Source: Candidatus Saccharimonadota bacterium (lineage in GTDB: Bacteria > Patescibacteriota > Saccharimonadia > QS-5-54-17). From it: a stretch of DNA of 12,655 nt. A program made the position numbers and the translations under genes. Where the stretch lies: contig SLRF01000011.1 in assembly GCA_007131065.1 (NCBI GenBank), positions 1 through 12,655 on the forward strand, in the 5' to 3' direction. Within the stretch, counting starts at the first letter, position 1; each line of letters opens with the position of its first letter. Under the pieces are notes generated by a model. The model saw only the letters and a list, made by a program, of their open reading frames with translations, was not told the DNA's origin and did not search any database. Positions 6,242 through 12,619 of this stretch are shown in pieces.

Positions 6242-8164
6242 CTACCAAATATCCAGTCGCTGATTCTGGTCTAGATATAGTTTATCGCTACTATTAACTT
6301 CGAAAGCCCAATAAAACGCCCCTATATTTCTAACCGAATTATTGGTCCTAAACTCTCCAGGCGCATGCTCATCCGTCAATAGATGCTGCTTCATCGCTTC
6401 TTCTCGCTTCTTGCTCCTCCATGCCCGGGCATAGTTGATAAAAAACTCCTGCGCATCTTCAGGTTTTAGCTGTTCACCGCGTTTACTTTTGGCATTCCTC
6501 AACGCATCATAGGCAATCTTCAGACCGCCTACATCGGCAATATTCTCTCCTAGTGTCAACTTGCCTTGTAGATATCTACCATCCAACACTTCAAAGTCAT
6601 CGGCCTGTTTTACCATTACTTGAGCACGTCTATTGAAATCCTCCTGCTCGCTATCACTCTGCCACTGGTATATATTGCCGTCTGCATCATACAAACTACC
6701 CTGATCGTCAAATCCATGAGTCAGTTCATGACCGATTACGGCACCTATGCCTCCATAATTTTCGGCTTCATCACCACCAGCATCAAAAAACGGTGACTGT
6801 AATATACCTGCCGGAAAAGCTATCTCATTAGTTGTGGGCATATAGTAAGCATTGACGGTCGGCGGACTCATCAACCAGACCGATCGATCTACCGGCCTGC
6901 CAATACGATTAAGCCAATAGGCCCACATGTATCTAGCTCCCGCTATATAATTATCCAAATAAGAATCCGGCCTGATTGTAAGCCCTGTATAACGCATCAT
7001 CTCATCGGGATAACCTATCTTTACTAGAGTGGCGTCAAGCTTTTTAAATGCCTGCTTCTTCGAGCTATCCTTTAACCAGTCCAATTCCTTGAGACGGTCC
7101 GCAAAAGCCTGCTTGATGTTCGTGACCATTTCTTCTACTTGCGCCTTTGCCTCAGGTGGAAAATGTCGCTCTACATATAGCCTACCCAAAGCCTCTCCGA
7201 TAAGATCATCTATATTGTGAATGACTCTGCGCCAACGGTCAGTCATCTTCTCGGTACCGCTAAGCTTCTTGCCAAAGAATTCAAAATTCTCACGAGCAAT
7301 ATCTTCTCCTAATTTACCGGCGAAATCAGCTACTATATGCCACTTCAGATACTGTCGCACTGTTTCGACTTGCGACTCTTTGAGTAGCGTGGATACTGCT
7401 TCGAAAAACTCCGGCTGACCAACAACCAGCTCCTTCGGAGGCTCGATATCTAGACCGTCAAAATATGCATCCCAGTCAATCCTAGGCGTACGCTTCTTAA
7501 GCTGATGGTGTGAAAATTTATTGTAATTTGCATGTACATCGCGTAGATCCGCTTCGCTACGTGAGGCTCGGGCCAACTCAAACTCCAGGTCGTAGACGTC
7601 GACAGGTATCGATTTTTTAATATTGTCATACCCCAACTCTTGGAACATATGCTGTATATGATCCTTGAAGGCCGACTGTATATCGGTCATATCTTCATCT
7701 TCTTCAACATAATAATCCTTACTAGGAAGTGATAATCCGCCTTGATGCAAAAATAGCGCGTATTTATCGCTTCCCTTCTCGTCCGGAGACACAAACAGGC
7801 TCCAAAGCAAAGTAACGCTACTACGATGCAGATACCCAACATACTTATAAATATCAGAGAGATTCTTACATTCATCAACACCGTCTAGTAAATTCTTAAG
7901 AGTCTCGCGGCCCGTTTTATCTGCCTGCTCCTCGTCCATACCGGAAATATAAAAATCTCGGACCATCTGCTCGATGGTGCCGTCCGCAAAATCACCCTCT
8001 TCCAGTGAAGTTACAATCTCATGCAGTCTAGTATCGACCACACGAGTAAGCTCATGGCCATTGCTCCAAGCGCTGTAGTCAGGCGGTATGTCGGTACTCT
8101 CCAGCCACTCATGGTTTACGAAGCGATACAGATCGTCTTGTGGCCGGATGTCGTTAGTGTTCAT
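6242..8164 (-). CDS. pepO: M13 family (neprilysin/PepO-like) zinc endopeptidase
   Basis: A 640-residue peptidase expected to cleave short peptides. VIGHELTHGFDDQGSLYD holds the HExxH motif at 479-483. GENIADVGG at 539-547 supplies the third zinc ligand E540 and the conserved D544. NAYY at 438-441 is the substrate-binding motif, and the EHAPGEFR segment (599-606) carries the conserved substrate-binding His/Arg region. The N-terminal half is the helical M13_N domain (about 10-380). No signal peptide or membrane anchor is visible, so it is predicted to be cytoplasmic as in bacterial PepO. It ends in LDIW, in place of the C-x-x-W terminus of eukaryotic members. Only a weak ribosome site (AAGG, 10 nt away) precedes the ATG, and no clear promoter is seen in the 66-nt gap after yraN. 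In a host with limited amino acid synthesis, peptide use is a plausible role (inference). Confidence 0.93.
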   Translation of the reverse strand: MNTNDIRPQDDLYRFVNHEWLESTDIPPDYSAWSNGHELTRVVDTRLHEIVTSLEEGDFADGTIEQMVRDFYISGMDEEQADKTGRETLKNLLDGVDECKNLSDIYKYVGYLHRSSVTLLWSLFVSPDEKGSDKYALFLHQGGLSLPSKDYYVEEDEDMTDIQSAFKDHIQHMFQELGYDNIKKSIPVDVYDLEFELARASRSEADLRDVHANYNKFSHHQLKKRTPRIDWDAYFDGLDIEPPKELVVGQPEFFEAVSTLLKESQVETVRQYLKWHIVADFAGKLGEDIARENFEFFGKKLSGTEKMTDRWRRVIHNIDDLIGEALGRLYVERHFPPEAKAQVEEMVTNIKQAFADRLKELDWLKDSSKKQAFKKLDATLVKIGYPDEMMRYTGLTIRPDSYLDNYIAGARYMWAYWLNRIGRPVDRSVWLMSPPTVNAYYMPTTNEIAFPAGILQSPFFDAGGDEAENYGGIGAVIGHELTHGFDDQGSLYDADGNIYQWQSDSEQEDFNRRAQVMVKQADDFEVLDGRYLQGKLTLGENIADVGGLKIAYDALRNAKSKRGEQLKPEDAQEFFINYARAWRSKKREEAMKQHLLTDEHAPGEFRTNNSVRNIGAFYWAFEVNSSDKLYLDQNQRLDIW

Positions 8165-8230
8165 TTTAGATTCGCCTTATTTACTTAATAGCCTTGTAGA
8201 GTGTGCCAGTAACCACGATGTCATTGCAAA

Positions 8231-8581
8231 TCAGCGTAGCGGCATCTCTACCGCATTCTCAATATAAGTAAGTTCTAGCTCTTGGCCGTCAATACTTATT
8301 ACGTCGATCACTATATCACCCTTCCAGCGATTCGCCTGCGTCCAGCGTTGCGCTGCCTTAAGTAGTCGACGCTGCTTTGTCTTGTCCACGAACTCATATC
8401 CATATCCGTGATAATTGTCTTGTCTGTATTTTACTTCCACGATATGAATGCATTTGTCTTTTTTCGCCACTATATCGATTTCACAAAAGCGATCACGCCA
8501 ATTCCGACAAACTATCTCAAATCCTGTTTCTACTAAAAATTCAGCCGCTAAATCCTCGCCCTTTTCTGCATTTGAAGTCAC
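8231..8581 (-). CDS. yraN: YraN/UPF0102 family endonuclease-like protein
   Basis: A 116-residue protein, normal for UPF0102. KGEDLAAEFL (7-16) is the conserved N-terminal helix. RNWRDRFCEIDIVA with E34 and D36, followed by IVEVK with E49 and K51, is the restriction-endonuclease-like active-site pattern of the family. Its biochemical role is not settled. The ATG overlaps the rnhB stop in an ATGA (8578-8581), which implies translational coupling. The rnhB-yraN pairing near rplS is a common bacterial arrangement and supports both calls. Confidence 0.9.
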   Translation of the reverse strand: MTSNAEKGEDLAAEFLVETGFEIVCRNWRDRFCEIDIVAKKDKCIHIVEVKYRQDNYHGYGYEFVDKTKQRRLLKAAQRWTQANRWKGDIVIDVISIDGQELELTYIENAVEMPLR

Positions 8582-9162
8582 GTCTGTGCTCCTAGCTGTT
8601 TTGCTATCGGTGAAAAAGACCGCCTATGCAGCATGCATGGTCCGTATATTTCCAGTGCTACGGAGTGCTCCTTAGTTCCATAGCCTTTATGACTAGCGAA
8701 TCCGTATTCTGGAAACAGAACATCCATTCGCTCCATGAAGCTGTCTCGATGACATTTTGCTATTATCGAGGCGGCGCTTACAGATTCCACAGATGCATCG
8801 GCTCGCACTAGAGATTCCGAACCTTCAAACTTATTCAGATAATTAATATTCCCATCGACTACCACCCTCGCTTTAACGGCCGGTAATTGCCTGTAAGCTC
8901 GCTCCATAGCCATAATTGTGGCTTGTTGCAATCCCATTGCATCTATCTCCCGCGCGCTTGCCCAACCTATACCTATCGCTATCGCATTTTGCTTAATCGT
9001 CTTTTGTAACTCCCGGCGCCTCAAACCGCTCAGTACTTTTGAATCAAGCACACCTTCTATTTCGCACTCTTCAGAAGTCAATACACAAGCGGCAGTTAAT
9101 GGCCCGGCCCAAGGTCCACGCCCTGCTTCATCTACTCCTACCACTAAGTCAGTGTTGTCCAT
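8578..9162 (-). CDS. rnhB: Ribonuclease HII
   Basis: A 194-residue enzyme that cleaves RNA of RNA/DNA hybrids and starts removal of single ribonucleotides from DNA. VVGVDEAGRGPWAGPL gives D11 and E12 in the DEAGRG signature. D103 in VVVDGN and D122 in RADASVESVSAASIIAK complete the acidic active site. LDSKVLS (39-45) and HKGYGT (158-163) are further family blocks. The length is typical. It follows the rplS terminator and is coupled to yraN. No Shine-Dalgarno site is visible; a TATAAG box lies 8 nt before the ATG, so the mRNA may be leaderless. Confidence 0.96.
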   Translation of the reverse strand: MDNTDLVVGVDEAGRGPWAGPLTAACVLTSEECEIEGVLDSKVLSGLRRRELQKTIKQNAIAIGIGWASAREIDAMGLQQATIMAMERAYRQLPAVKARVVVDGNINYLNKFEGSESLVRADASVESVSAASIIAKCHRDSFMERMDVLFPEYGFASHKGYGTKEHSVALEIYGPCMLHRRSFSPIAKQLGAQT

Positions 9163-9170
9163 ATCTATAG

Positions 9171-9176
9171 CTTATA
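9171..9176 (-). promoter_or_regulatory. Possible -10 element of rnhB-yraN
   Basis: TATAAG on the minus strand, 8 nt before the rnhB ATG, downstream of the rplS terminator. There is no convincing -35 and the area is A/T-rich, so this is tentative. Some promoter is expected here because a terminator separates rplS from rnhB. Confidence 0.35.
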
Positions 9177-9191
9177 TAGATGCTAGCCAAT

Positions 9192-9224
9192 AAAAAAGCA
9201 CCTAAACTACAAGCTAGATGCTTT
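9192..9224 (-). terminator. Rho-independent terminator after rplS
   Basis: On the minus strand AAAGCATCTA (9224-9215), a 10-nt loop, and TAGGTGCTTT (9204-9195) form a 10-bp stem with one G-U pair, running into TTTTTT then A. It lies 25 nt after the rplS stop codon. Confidence 0.85.
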
Positions 9225-9248
9225 TATGGGTAACGGGTTATTAATTAT

Positions 9249-9692
9249 CTATTCGGTACTTTTATCTTCTTTTGAGTCTTTCGCAGTTTTACTAGGTGCC
9301 TCTTCCTCTGCTTCCACCTTTTCAAGCATCGCTTCTGGCTTCTTCTCAGCCACTTCTTTAAGACGAGCGGACTTACCGGAGCGTTCTCTTAAGTAACTTA
9401 GGTAATTACGACGTACCTTTGAGTGTCTAAGCACTTCTATCTTCTCTATAGCCGGTGAATGCACCATAAAGGTCTTTTCTACTCCTATGCCGCCGCTGAT
9501 TCTACGTACTGTTAAGCTAGCATTCAGCGAGTCCTTGCGGTGCGTTCGTATCACCACGCCCTCGAACACCTGCACTCTTTCCTTAGAGCCTTCGACGATG
9601 CGCTGATGCACAGCCACAGTATCCCCGGACCTGACCGTAGGAACTTCACTCTTGCGATATGTTTTCTCGAAATTATCCACTTTTGTCTGCAT
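9249..9692 (-). CDS. rplS: 50S ribosomal protein L19 with acidic C-terminal extension
   Basis: A 147-residue large-subunit protein that sits at the subunit interface. SGDTVAVHQRIVEGSKERVQ (22-41) and VFEGVVIRTHR (42-52) are the L19 core, followed by RRISGGIGVEKTF and the RRNYLSYLRERSGKSARLKE C-terminal block near 94-113. Typical L19 is about 115 residues. The last ~33 residues (KKPEAML... to KSTE) form an extra charged Glu/Lys-rich tail of low complexity. There is no Shine-Dalgarno site. M1 is the only methionine near the start; an in-frame GTG is at codon 5. A terminator follows. Confidence 0.97.
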   Translation of the reverse strand: MQTKVDNFEKTYRKSEVPTVRSGDTVAVHQRIVEGSKERVQVFEGVVIRTHRKDSLNASLTVRRISGGIGVEKTFMVHSPAIEKIEVLRHSKVRRNYLSYLRERSGKSARLKEVAEKKPEAMLEKVEAEEEAPSKTAKDSKEDKSTE

Positions 9693-9701
9693 AACTATAA
9701 C

Positions 9702-9730
9702 ACTCTAGCACAGGGAACAGGGTGCATCAA
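9702..9730 (-). promoter_or_regulatory. Candidate rplS promoter
   Basis: On the minus strand TTGATG (9730-9725), a 17-bp spacer, and TAGAGT (9707-9702) with a TGC extension. The -10 ends 9 nt before the rplS ATG. A better-looking box, TGTTATAGT (9702-9694), ends 1 nt before the ATG and would start transcription inside the gene, so I prefer the former. The -35 falls in the loop of an inverted repeat. Confidence 0.5.
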
Positions 9731-9737
9731 CCCTGTT
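9716..9737. repeat. Perfect 8-bp inverted repeat upstream of rplS
   Basis: AACAGGGT (9716-9723), loop GCATCA, ACCCTGTT (9730-9737). It lies 15 nt past the stop of the 165-residue gene. No U-tract follows on the minus strand, so a simple intrinsic terminator is not supported. It may be a hairpin at the end of the upstream transcript or an operator over the rplS -35. Confidence 0.6.
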
Positions 9738-9752
9738 ATAAATCTACGATTC

Positions 9753-10250
9753 CTATGCAGACTTACGCTCTATACCCGCACATTCTAGCTCCTCTATGAT
9801 TACGTCACACGCAATTCTGATTATCACTGCCCTGCGTGCTATTGCTTCTTCTATAGTACTTGCTTCGCTCTTAGAGAGTGACACTACTTCGTCACGTGCA
9901 TATACAGCATCTCCCAAAGTACTTCCGCTGGGCAATTCGATATCGTCTAGCTCCAGTAGGTCTCGTGGGCTGGTATTAAGTATAAACCGCAGATGACTTA
10001 ACTCTTCGGTCTGAACAAACGAGTTACCGGCTAGCCTACGTACGCCCCGGTCATCAAGATAAGTATCGTCTAGTATCCCTTTCAGTTCGCCGTTCTCGTC
10101 ATAGACTAGCAACTGGTCGATAGTTCGCGACACCTCTTCGGACCTTCGCATCAACTCCTCTTTCTCCGGAGTAGAGAGATACTCCCCCAGTGAAAACGAT
10201 CCTTCAACCGATTCTTTTCTTCGATTCTCTCCTATCTGCTCCATATCCAT
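9753..10250 (-). CDS. Acidic protein of unknown function, 165 residues
   Basis: I do not recognise a family. The protein is soluble, acidic, without signal peptide, membrane segment or cysteine cluster (two cysteines near the C-terminus). It is mostly helical in appearance: a Glu/Arg-rich N-terminus (about 1-45), a turn-rich middle with VYDENGELKGILDDTYLDDRG (49-69), then a C-terminal half with SLSKSEASTIEEAIARRAVIIRIACDVIIEEL (about 124-155). GGGGA-type ribosome site GGGGA (10255-10251) abuts the first ATG but is 6 nt from a second in-frame ATG at codon 3 (10244), so the protein may be 163 residues. Codon use looks like its neighbours. A TATAAT lies 19 nt upstream of the first ATG. It is upstream of rplS, but a hairpin and a promoter separate them. 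Confidence 0.75.
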   Translation of the reverse strand: MDMEQIGENRRKESVEGSFSLGEYLSTPEKEELMRRSEEVSRTIDQLLVYDENGELKGILDDTYLDDRGVRRLAGNSFVQTEELSHLRFILNTSPRDLLELDDIELPSGSTLGDAVYARDEVVSLSKSEASTIEEAIARRAVIIRIACDVIIEELECAGIERKSA

Positions 10251-10268
10251 TCCCCATAAGTCTATCTA

Positions 10269-10275
10269 TATTATA
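10269..10275. promoter_or_regulatory. Overlapping divergent -10 elements
   Basis: The same short A/T block reads TATAAT on the minus strand (10275-10270), facing the 165-residue gene, and TATTAT on the plus strand (10269-10274), facing the methyltransferase gene. The minus box is 19 nt and the plus box 13 nt from their start codons. No good -35 was found on either side. Confidence 0.5.
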
Positions 10276-10287
10276 CAATCTATCCAC

Positions 10288-10782
10288 ATGGATAAGCTAA
10301 CATTGATTCTCGATAACATACGAAGTGCCCACAACGTAGGTGCCATCATCCGTAACGCCGCTGCCTTTGGCGTGGCAGAAATCGTATGCTGCGGGATTAC
10401 TCCCTATCCAAAAATCCCGGGTGACACTAGATTGCCGCACGTAGCGAAAAAAGCGGACTCTCAAATAGAGAAGACTTCACTAGGGTCCAGCCAGCACTGT
10501 CATTTCCGCCACTACGACTTACTCGATGAAGCTATCCTCTCGCTATCTCCCGAATCGAACGTCTACGCCCTAGAAATAGCTTCCGAAGCGAATAATCTCA
10601 CAGACTTCCAGGCAGAACTCCCAGCCGCATTGATTTTAGGTAGCGAAGTCGACGGCATCGACCTTGCAAATATAGAAAAGCTAGATGCGGTGCTACAAAT
10701 ACCCACTACTGAAAACAAACAATCCTTAAATGTCACATCAGCTTGCGCCATATCCCTATACCACATATCAACAACACTCTAA
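10288..10782 (+). CDS. SpoU/TrmH family RNA 2'-O-methyltransferase, short form
   Basis: A 164-residue SPOUT-fold methyltransferase using S-adenosylmethionine to 2'-O-methylate tRNA or rRNA. Motif 1 is NIRSAHNVGAIIRNAAAFGV at 10-29 with N16 and R22. Motif 2 is ALILGSEVDGI at 114-124. Motif 3 is IPTTENKQSLNVTSACAISLY at 138-158, which forms the knot. It contains only the catalytic SPOUT domain and lacks the N-terminal L30e-like domain of RlmB or TsnR types. The target cannot be read from the sequence; TrmL-like or TrmH-like are both possible. No Shine-Dalgarno site is present, and an inverted repeat TATCCA-CA-TGGATA (10281-10294) covers the start codon. Confidence 0.9.
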   Translation: MDKLTLILDNIRSAHNVGAIIRNAAAFGVAEIVCCGITPYPKIPGDTRLPHVAKKADSQIEKTSLGSSQHCHFRHYDLLDEAILSLSPESNVYALEIASEANNLTDFQAELPAALILGSEVDGIDLANIEKLDAVLQIPTTENKQSLNVTSACAISLYHISTTL

Positions 10783-10813
10783 CTAGATTCATCTATACCC
10801 ACTGGGGTAAAAA

Positions 10814-10822
10814 TGGTATTAT
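10814..10822 (+). promoter_or_regulatory. Extended -10 promoter of the DoxX-like gene
   Basis: TGGTATTAT, an extended -10 with 5 of 6 matches. The predicted start near 10829 gives a ~32-nt leader carrying AAAGGA (10844-10849). This excludes the earlier in-frame ATG at 10813 as the start. A small TACCC-ACTG-GGGTA hairpin (10796-10809) lies over the -35 zone. Confidence 0.55.
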
Positions 10823-10860
10823 TGCAATATATAACCATAAGCGAAAGGATCGAAAAAAAT

Positions 10861-11358
10861 ATGAGCGCACTTACCAACAAGACAAACTACGCACTTGCGG
10901 GAGTACGTATAGGGTTAGGATGGATTCTACTATGGGCATTCTTAGATAAAACATTTGGACTAACTTTTTCGACAAGTTCAGAGCAAGCCTGGCTAAACGG
11001 TGGATCTCCGACTGAGGGCTTTTTGCAATTCGGAACTAGCGGTCCTTTTGCCGACTGGTTCGCCTCAATGGCCGGGCTGGAAGCGGTTGACTGGCTATTC
11101 ATGCTGGGGTTAGGACTGATCGGCCTCGCACTCATACTAGGAATCGGCATCAAAGTAGCGGTAGCTACAGGAACATTACTGTTCTTGATGATGTGGATGG
11201 CCAACCTCCCACCTCAAAACAACCCGTTAATCAGTGATCATGTCATCTACGTTATAGCTCTCTGGGCAATCCTCTACAGTAACAATGAGCAGAAACTGGG
11301 ACTAGGACGGTGGTGGAGCGAGCAAGAGCTAGTTAAAAAACTCCCAATCTTACGATAG
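10861..11358 (+). CDS. DoxX-like integral membrane protein
   Basis: A 165-residue protein with four predicted membrane helices at about 11-29, 75-96, 98-114 and 125-140. The motif WLNGGSPTEGFL (44-55) resembles that in DoxX-like proteins of actinobacteria, a family that includes the quinone-linked thiosulfate oxidoreductase subunit DoxD and SodA-associated DoxX. Function here is unknown; a redox or membrane stress role is a family guess. The start at 10861 is chosen because AAAGGA and the -10 element lie between it and the upstream in-frame ATG (10813, 181 residues). Its TAG stop directly abuts the TAA of the convergent small membrane gene. Confidence 0.8.
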   Translation: MSALTNKTNYALAGVRIGLGWILLWAFLDKTFGLTFSTSSEQAWLNGGSPTEGFLQFGTSGPFADWFASMAGLEAVDWLFMLGLGLIGLALILGIGIKVAVATGTLLFLMMWMANLPPQNNPLISDHVIYVIALWAILYSNNEQKLGLGRWWSEQELVKKLPILR

Positions 11359-11604
11359 TTACACCGAGAAACTAAATAGCACTAGCAGTAGTAACGCTAC
11401 TGCTATTTGCTCTTTGACAACCTTTTTATCGAGTGAACTGCGAAAATATGCATGTTCATAAAGAATAAATCCGATATAAGCACCTATTACCGCTCCTGCC
11501 GCTAACAACGCTCCCGGGTATGGTACATACCGCCATGCTCCAAAGAGCAAAGCCGGTGATAGAAACGTTACCATCCAACCGATTAGTAACTGTTTTTTGC
11601 TCAT
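11359..11604 (-). CDS. Small membrane protein, three predicted helices
   Basis: An 81-residue hydrophobic protein of unknown family. Predicted helices lie at about 5-24, 30-50 and 65-80, with a charged loop SSLDKKVVKEQ (56-66). Its ATG overlaps the TGA of the CAP-domain gene in an ATGA (11601-11604), indicating translational coupling and a likely functional link with that protein. Its stop abuts the DoxX gene stop with no spacer. Confidence 0.75.
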   Translation of the reverse strand: MSKKQLLIGWMVTFLSPALLFGAWRYVPYPGALLAAGAVIGAYIGFILYEHAYFRSSLDKKVVKEQIAVALLLLVLFSFSV

Positions 11605-12473
11605 CCCACTACTCCAAATCCAGTTTGTATTAATAGTACTGCCACGCCCAGCAAGACTACTGCCTGTAGGATTGGGCGAGGATGTATATGCGCGTCCCAG
11701 AGCAGTCGCTTCTTCTGTATCACTACGTGTTGCATCGCAAACAGTACCGAAAGCCCCGTGGCAGATAACACCGCCATCTGAGTTAGTATCGGTAGCGCTG
11801 CAAGAGACATCAACGGATTAGTTAATGTATAGGATACCGGTACCGTGACTCTATCTGATGTATCAGATGCTCCCTGTACTGCTCCCTCACCGAGGTGTAC
11901 GCTCACCGGTTGCGGAGTAGCATACATTGCAACTACTACTGTGGTATTCTCGTCTCCCAGTGCTCCACTGGCAGTAGCGATACCAATCTCAGTGAAACGA
12001 CTATCCAGTAGATTATTCCTATGATCATAACTCTGCATCCATCCTTGTATTACTCCCTGGTTGGTCTGAAAGCTTTTGGCTAGATTTTCTCCAGCATACC
12101 GATACGAATAATTCACCTCCTTGATGAACGACCAGGGACTAGTCCCGTCTGGTGCAAAATGACTCCAGTAATCACGTTCCAGCATATCCTCCGCCTTAGC
12201 CTGGGCAGCCCGCTCCAGTCTCGGACTGCGTCGCAATTGCTCCAATCCATGTTCATCACGAATCTCATTGGTCAGCTCGGTCAACTCGGAACCTTCGATC
12301 GATGGCCTCATACCAAATATGCTGGGGGAATGAGTGACAACGTTAAATATAATCTGCGCAAAAAGCAACGATGCCGCTACCGTAGCTAGCGCCGGAGTTC
12401 TTAGTAGGTACGGGTGGAATGAATTCCGTATATTAGGAATAAAGAAATTTTTGATTTGTCTAAGCGGTTTCAT
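11601..12473 (-). CDS. CAP (SCP/PR1) domain membrane protein
   Basis: A 290-residue protein. A basic N-terminus (1-26) precedes a membrane segment at about 27-47. The CAP domain covers about 62-190: LTNEIRDEHGLEQL (67-80), the acidic/histidine cluster with H105 in YWSHFAPDG, E129 in YAGENLA and H151 in SYDHRNNLL. These match the CAP cavity residues. Two more membrane helices follow at about 221-247 and 267-287, with a basic loop (KKR 254-256) between. The topology places the CAP domain outside. Bacterial CAP proteins are poorly understood; cell-surface binding or signalling roles have been proposed for the family. AAGG lies 5 nt before the ATG. It is coupled to the downstream three-helix protein. 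Confidence 0.88.
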   Translation of the reverse strand: MKPLRQIKNFFIPNIRNSFHPYLLRTPALATVAASLLFAQIIFNVVTHSPSIFGMRPSIEGSELTELTNEIRDEHGLEQLRRSPRLERAAQAKAEDMLERDYWSHFAPDGTSPWSFIKEVNYSYRYAGENLAKSFQTNQGVIQGWMQSYDHRNNLLDSRFTEIGIATASGALGDENTTVVVAMYATPQPVSVHLGEGAVQGASDTSDRVTVPVSYTLTNPLMSLAALPILTQMAVLSATGLSVLFAMQHVVIQKKRLLWDAHIHPRPILQAVVLLGVAVLLIQTGFGVVG

Positions 12474-12505
12474 TTTTGCCTTATCTAGCTTTTCGCTTAC
12501 GTTTT

Positions 12506-12534
12506 ATTGTAGCAAATTACCCAATACATTGCGT
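12506..12534 (-). promoter_or_regulatory. Candidate promoter of the CAP-domain operon
   Basis: On the minus strand TGCTACAAT (12514-12506) is an extended -10 with 5 of 6 matches. Exactly 17 bp upstream is ACGCAA (12534-12529), which is not a classic -35 but recurs in this gap. The leader would be about 26 nt with an AAGG ribosome site. Confidence 0.5.
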
Positions 12535-12589
12535 AATACTAACTACTCAAAGCTAGTATTGCGTCTCGAAGCTCACCTCTGATACGCAA
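12528..12589. repeat. Three copies of a ATTGCGT/ACGCAA motif between divergent genes
   Basis: ATTGCGT occurs at 12528-12534 and again at 12558-12564, a 30-bp phase. The reverse form TACGCAA is at 12583-12589. A 7-bp inverted repeat AATACTA/TAGTATT (12535-12541 and 12554-12560) lies between the first two. Apart from this and the promoter boxes, nothing else is seen in the 146-bp gap. Confidence 0.45.
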
Positions 12590-12603
12590 CCGATCCGCAT
12601 TTA

Positions 12604-12612
12604 TGAGATAAT
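12604..12612 (+). promoter_or_regulatory. Extended -10 promoter of the right-edge gene
   Basis: TGAGATAAT, with GATAAT matching TATAAT at 5 of 6. It ends 7 nt before the ATG at 12620, the same leaderless geometry as the HExxH gene. Confidence 0.5.
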
Positions 12613-12619
12613 TCATGCT

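Noticed and set aside
7687..7881. 64-codon hydrophobic open frame on the minus strand
   Set aside because: It overlaps the M13 peptidase gene in another frame of the same strand; the peptidase frame is supported by family motifs.
10813..10860. Longer DoxX start giving 181 residues
   Set aside because: The upstream ATG falls within the extended -10 region, and the extra 16 residues do not resemble a membrane protein start. The ATG at 10861 has an upstream AAAGGA.
10887..11204. 105-codon open frame on the minus strand
   Set aside because: Antisense to the DoxX-like gene, low-complexity Ser/Pro/Ala sequence, no start signals.
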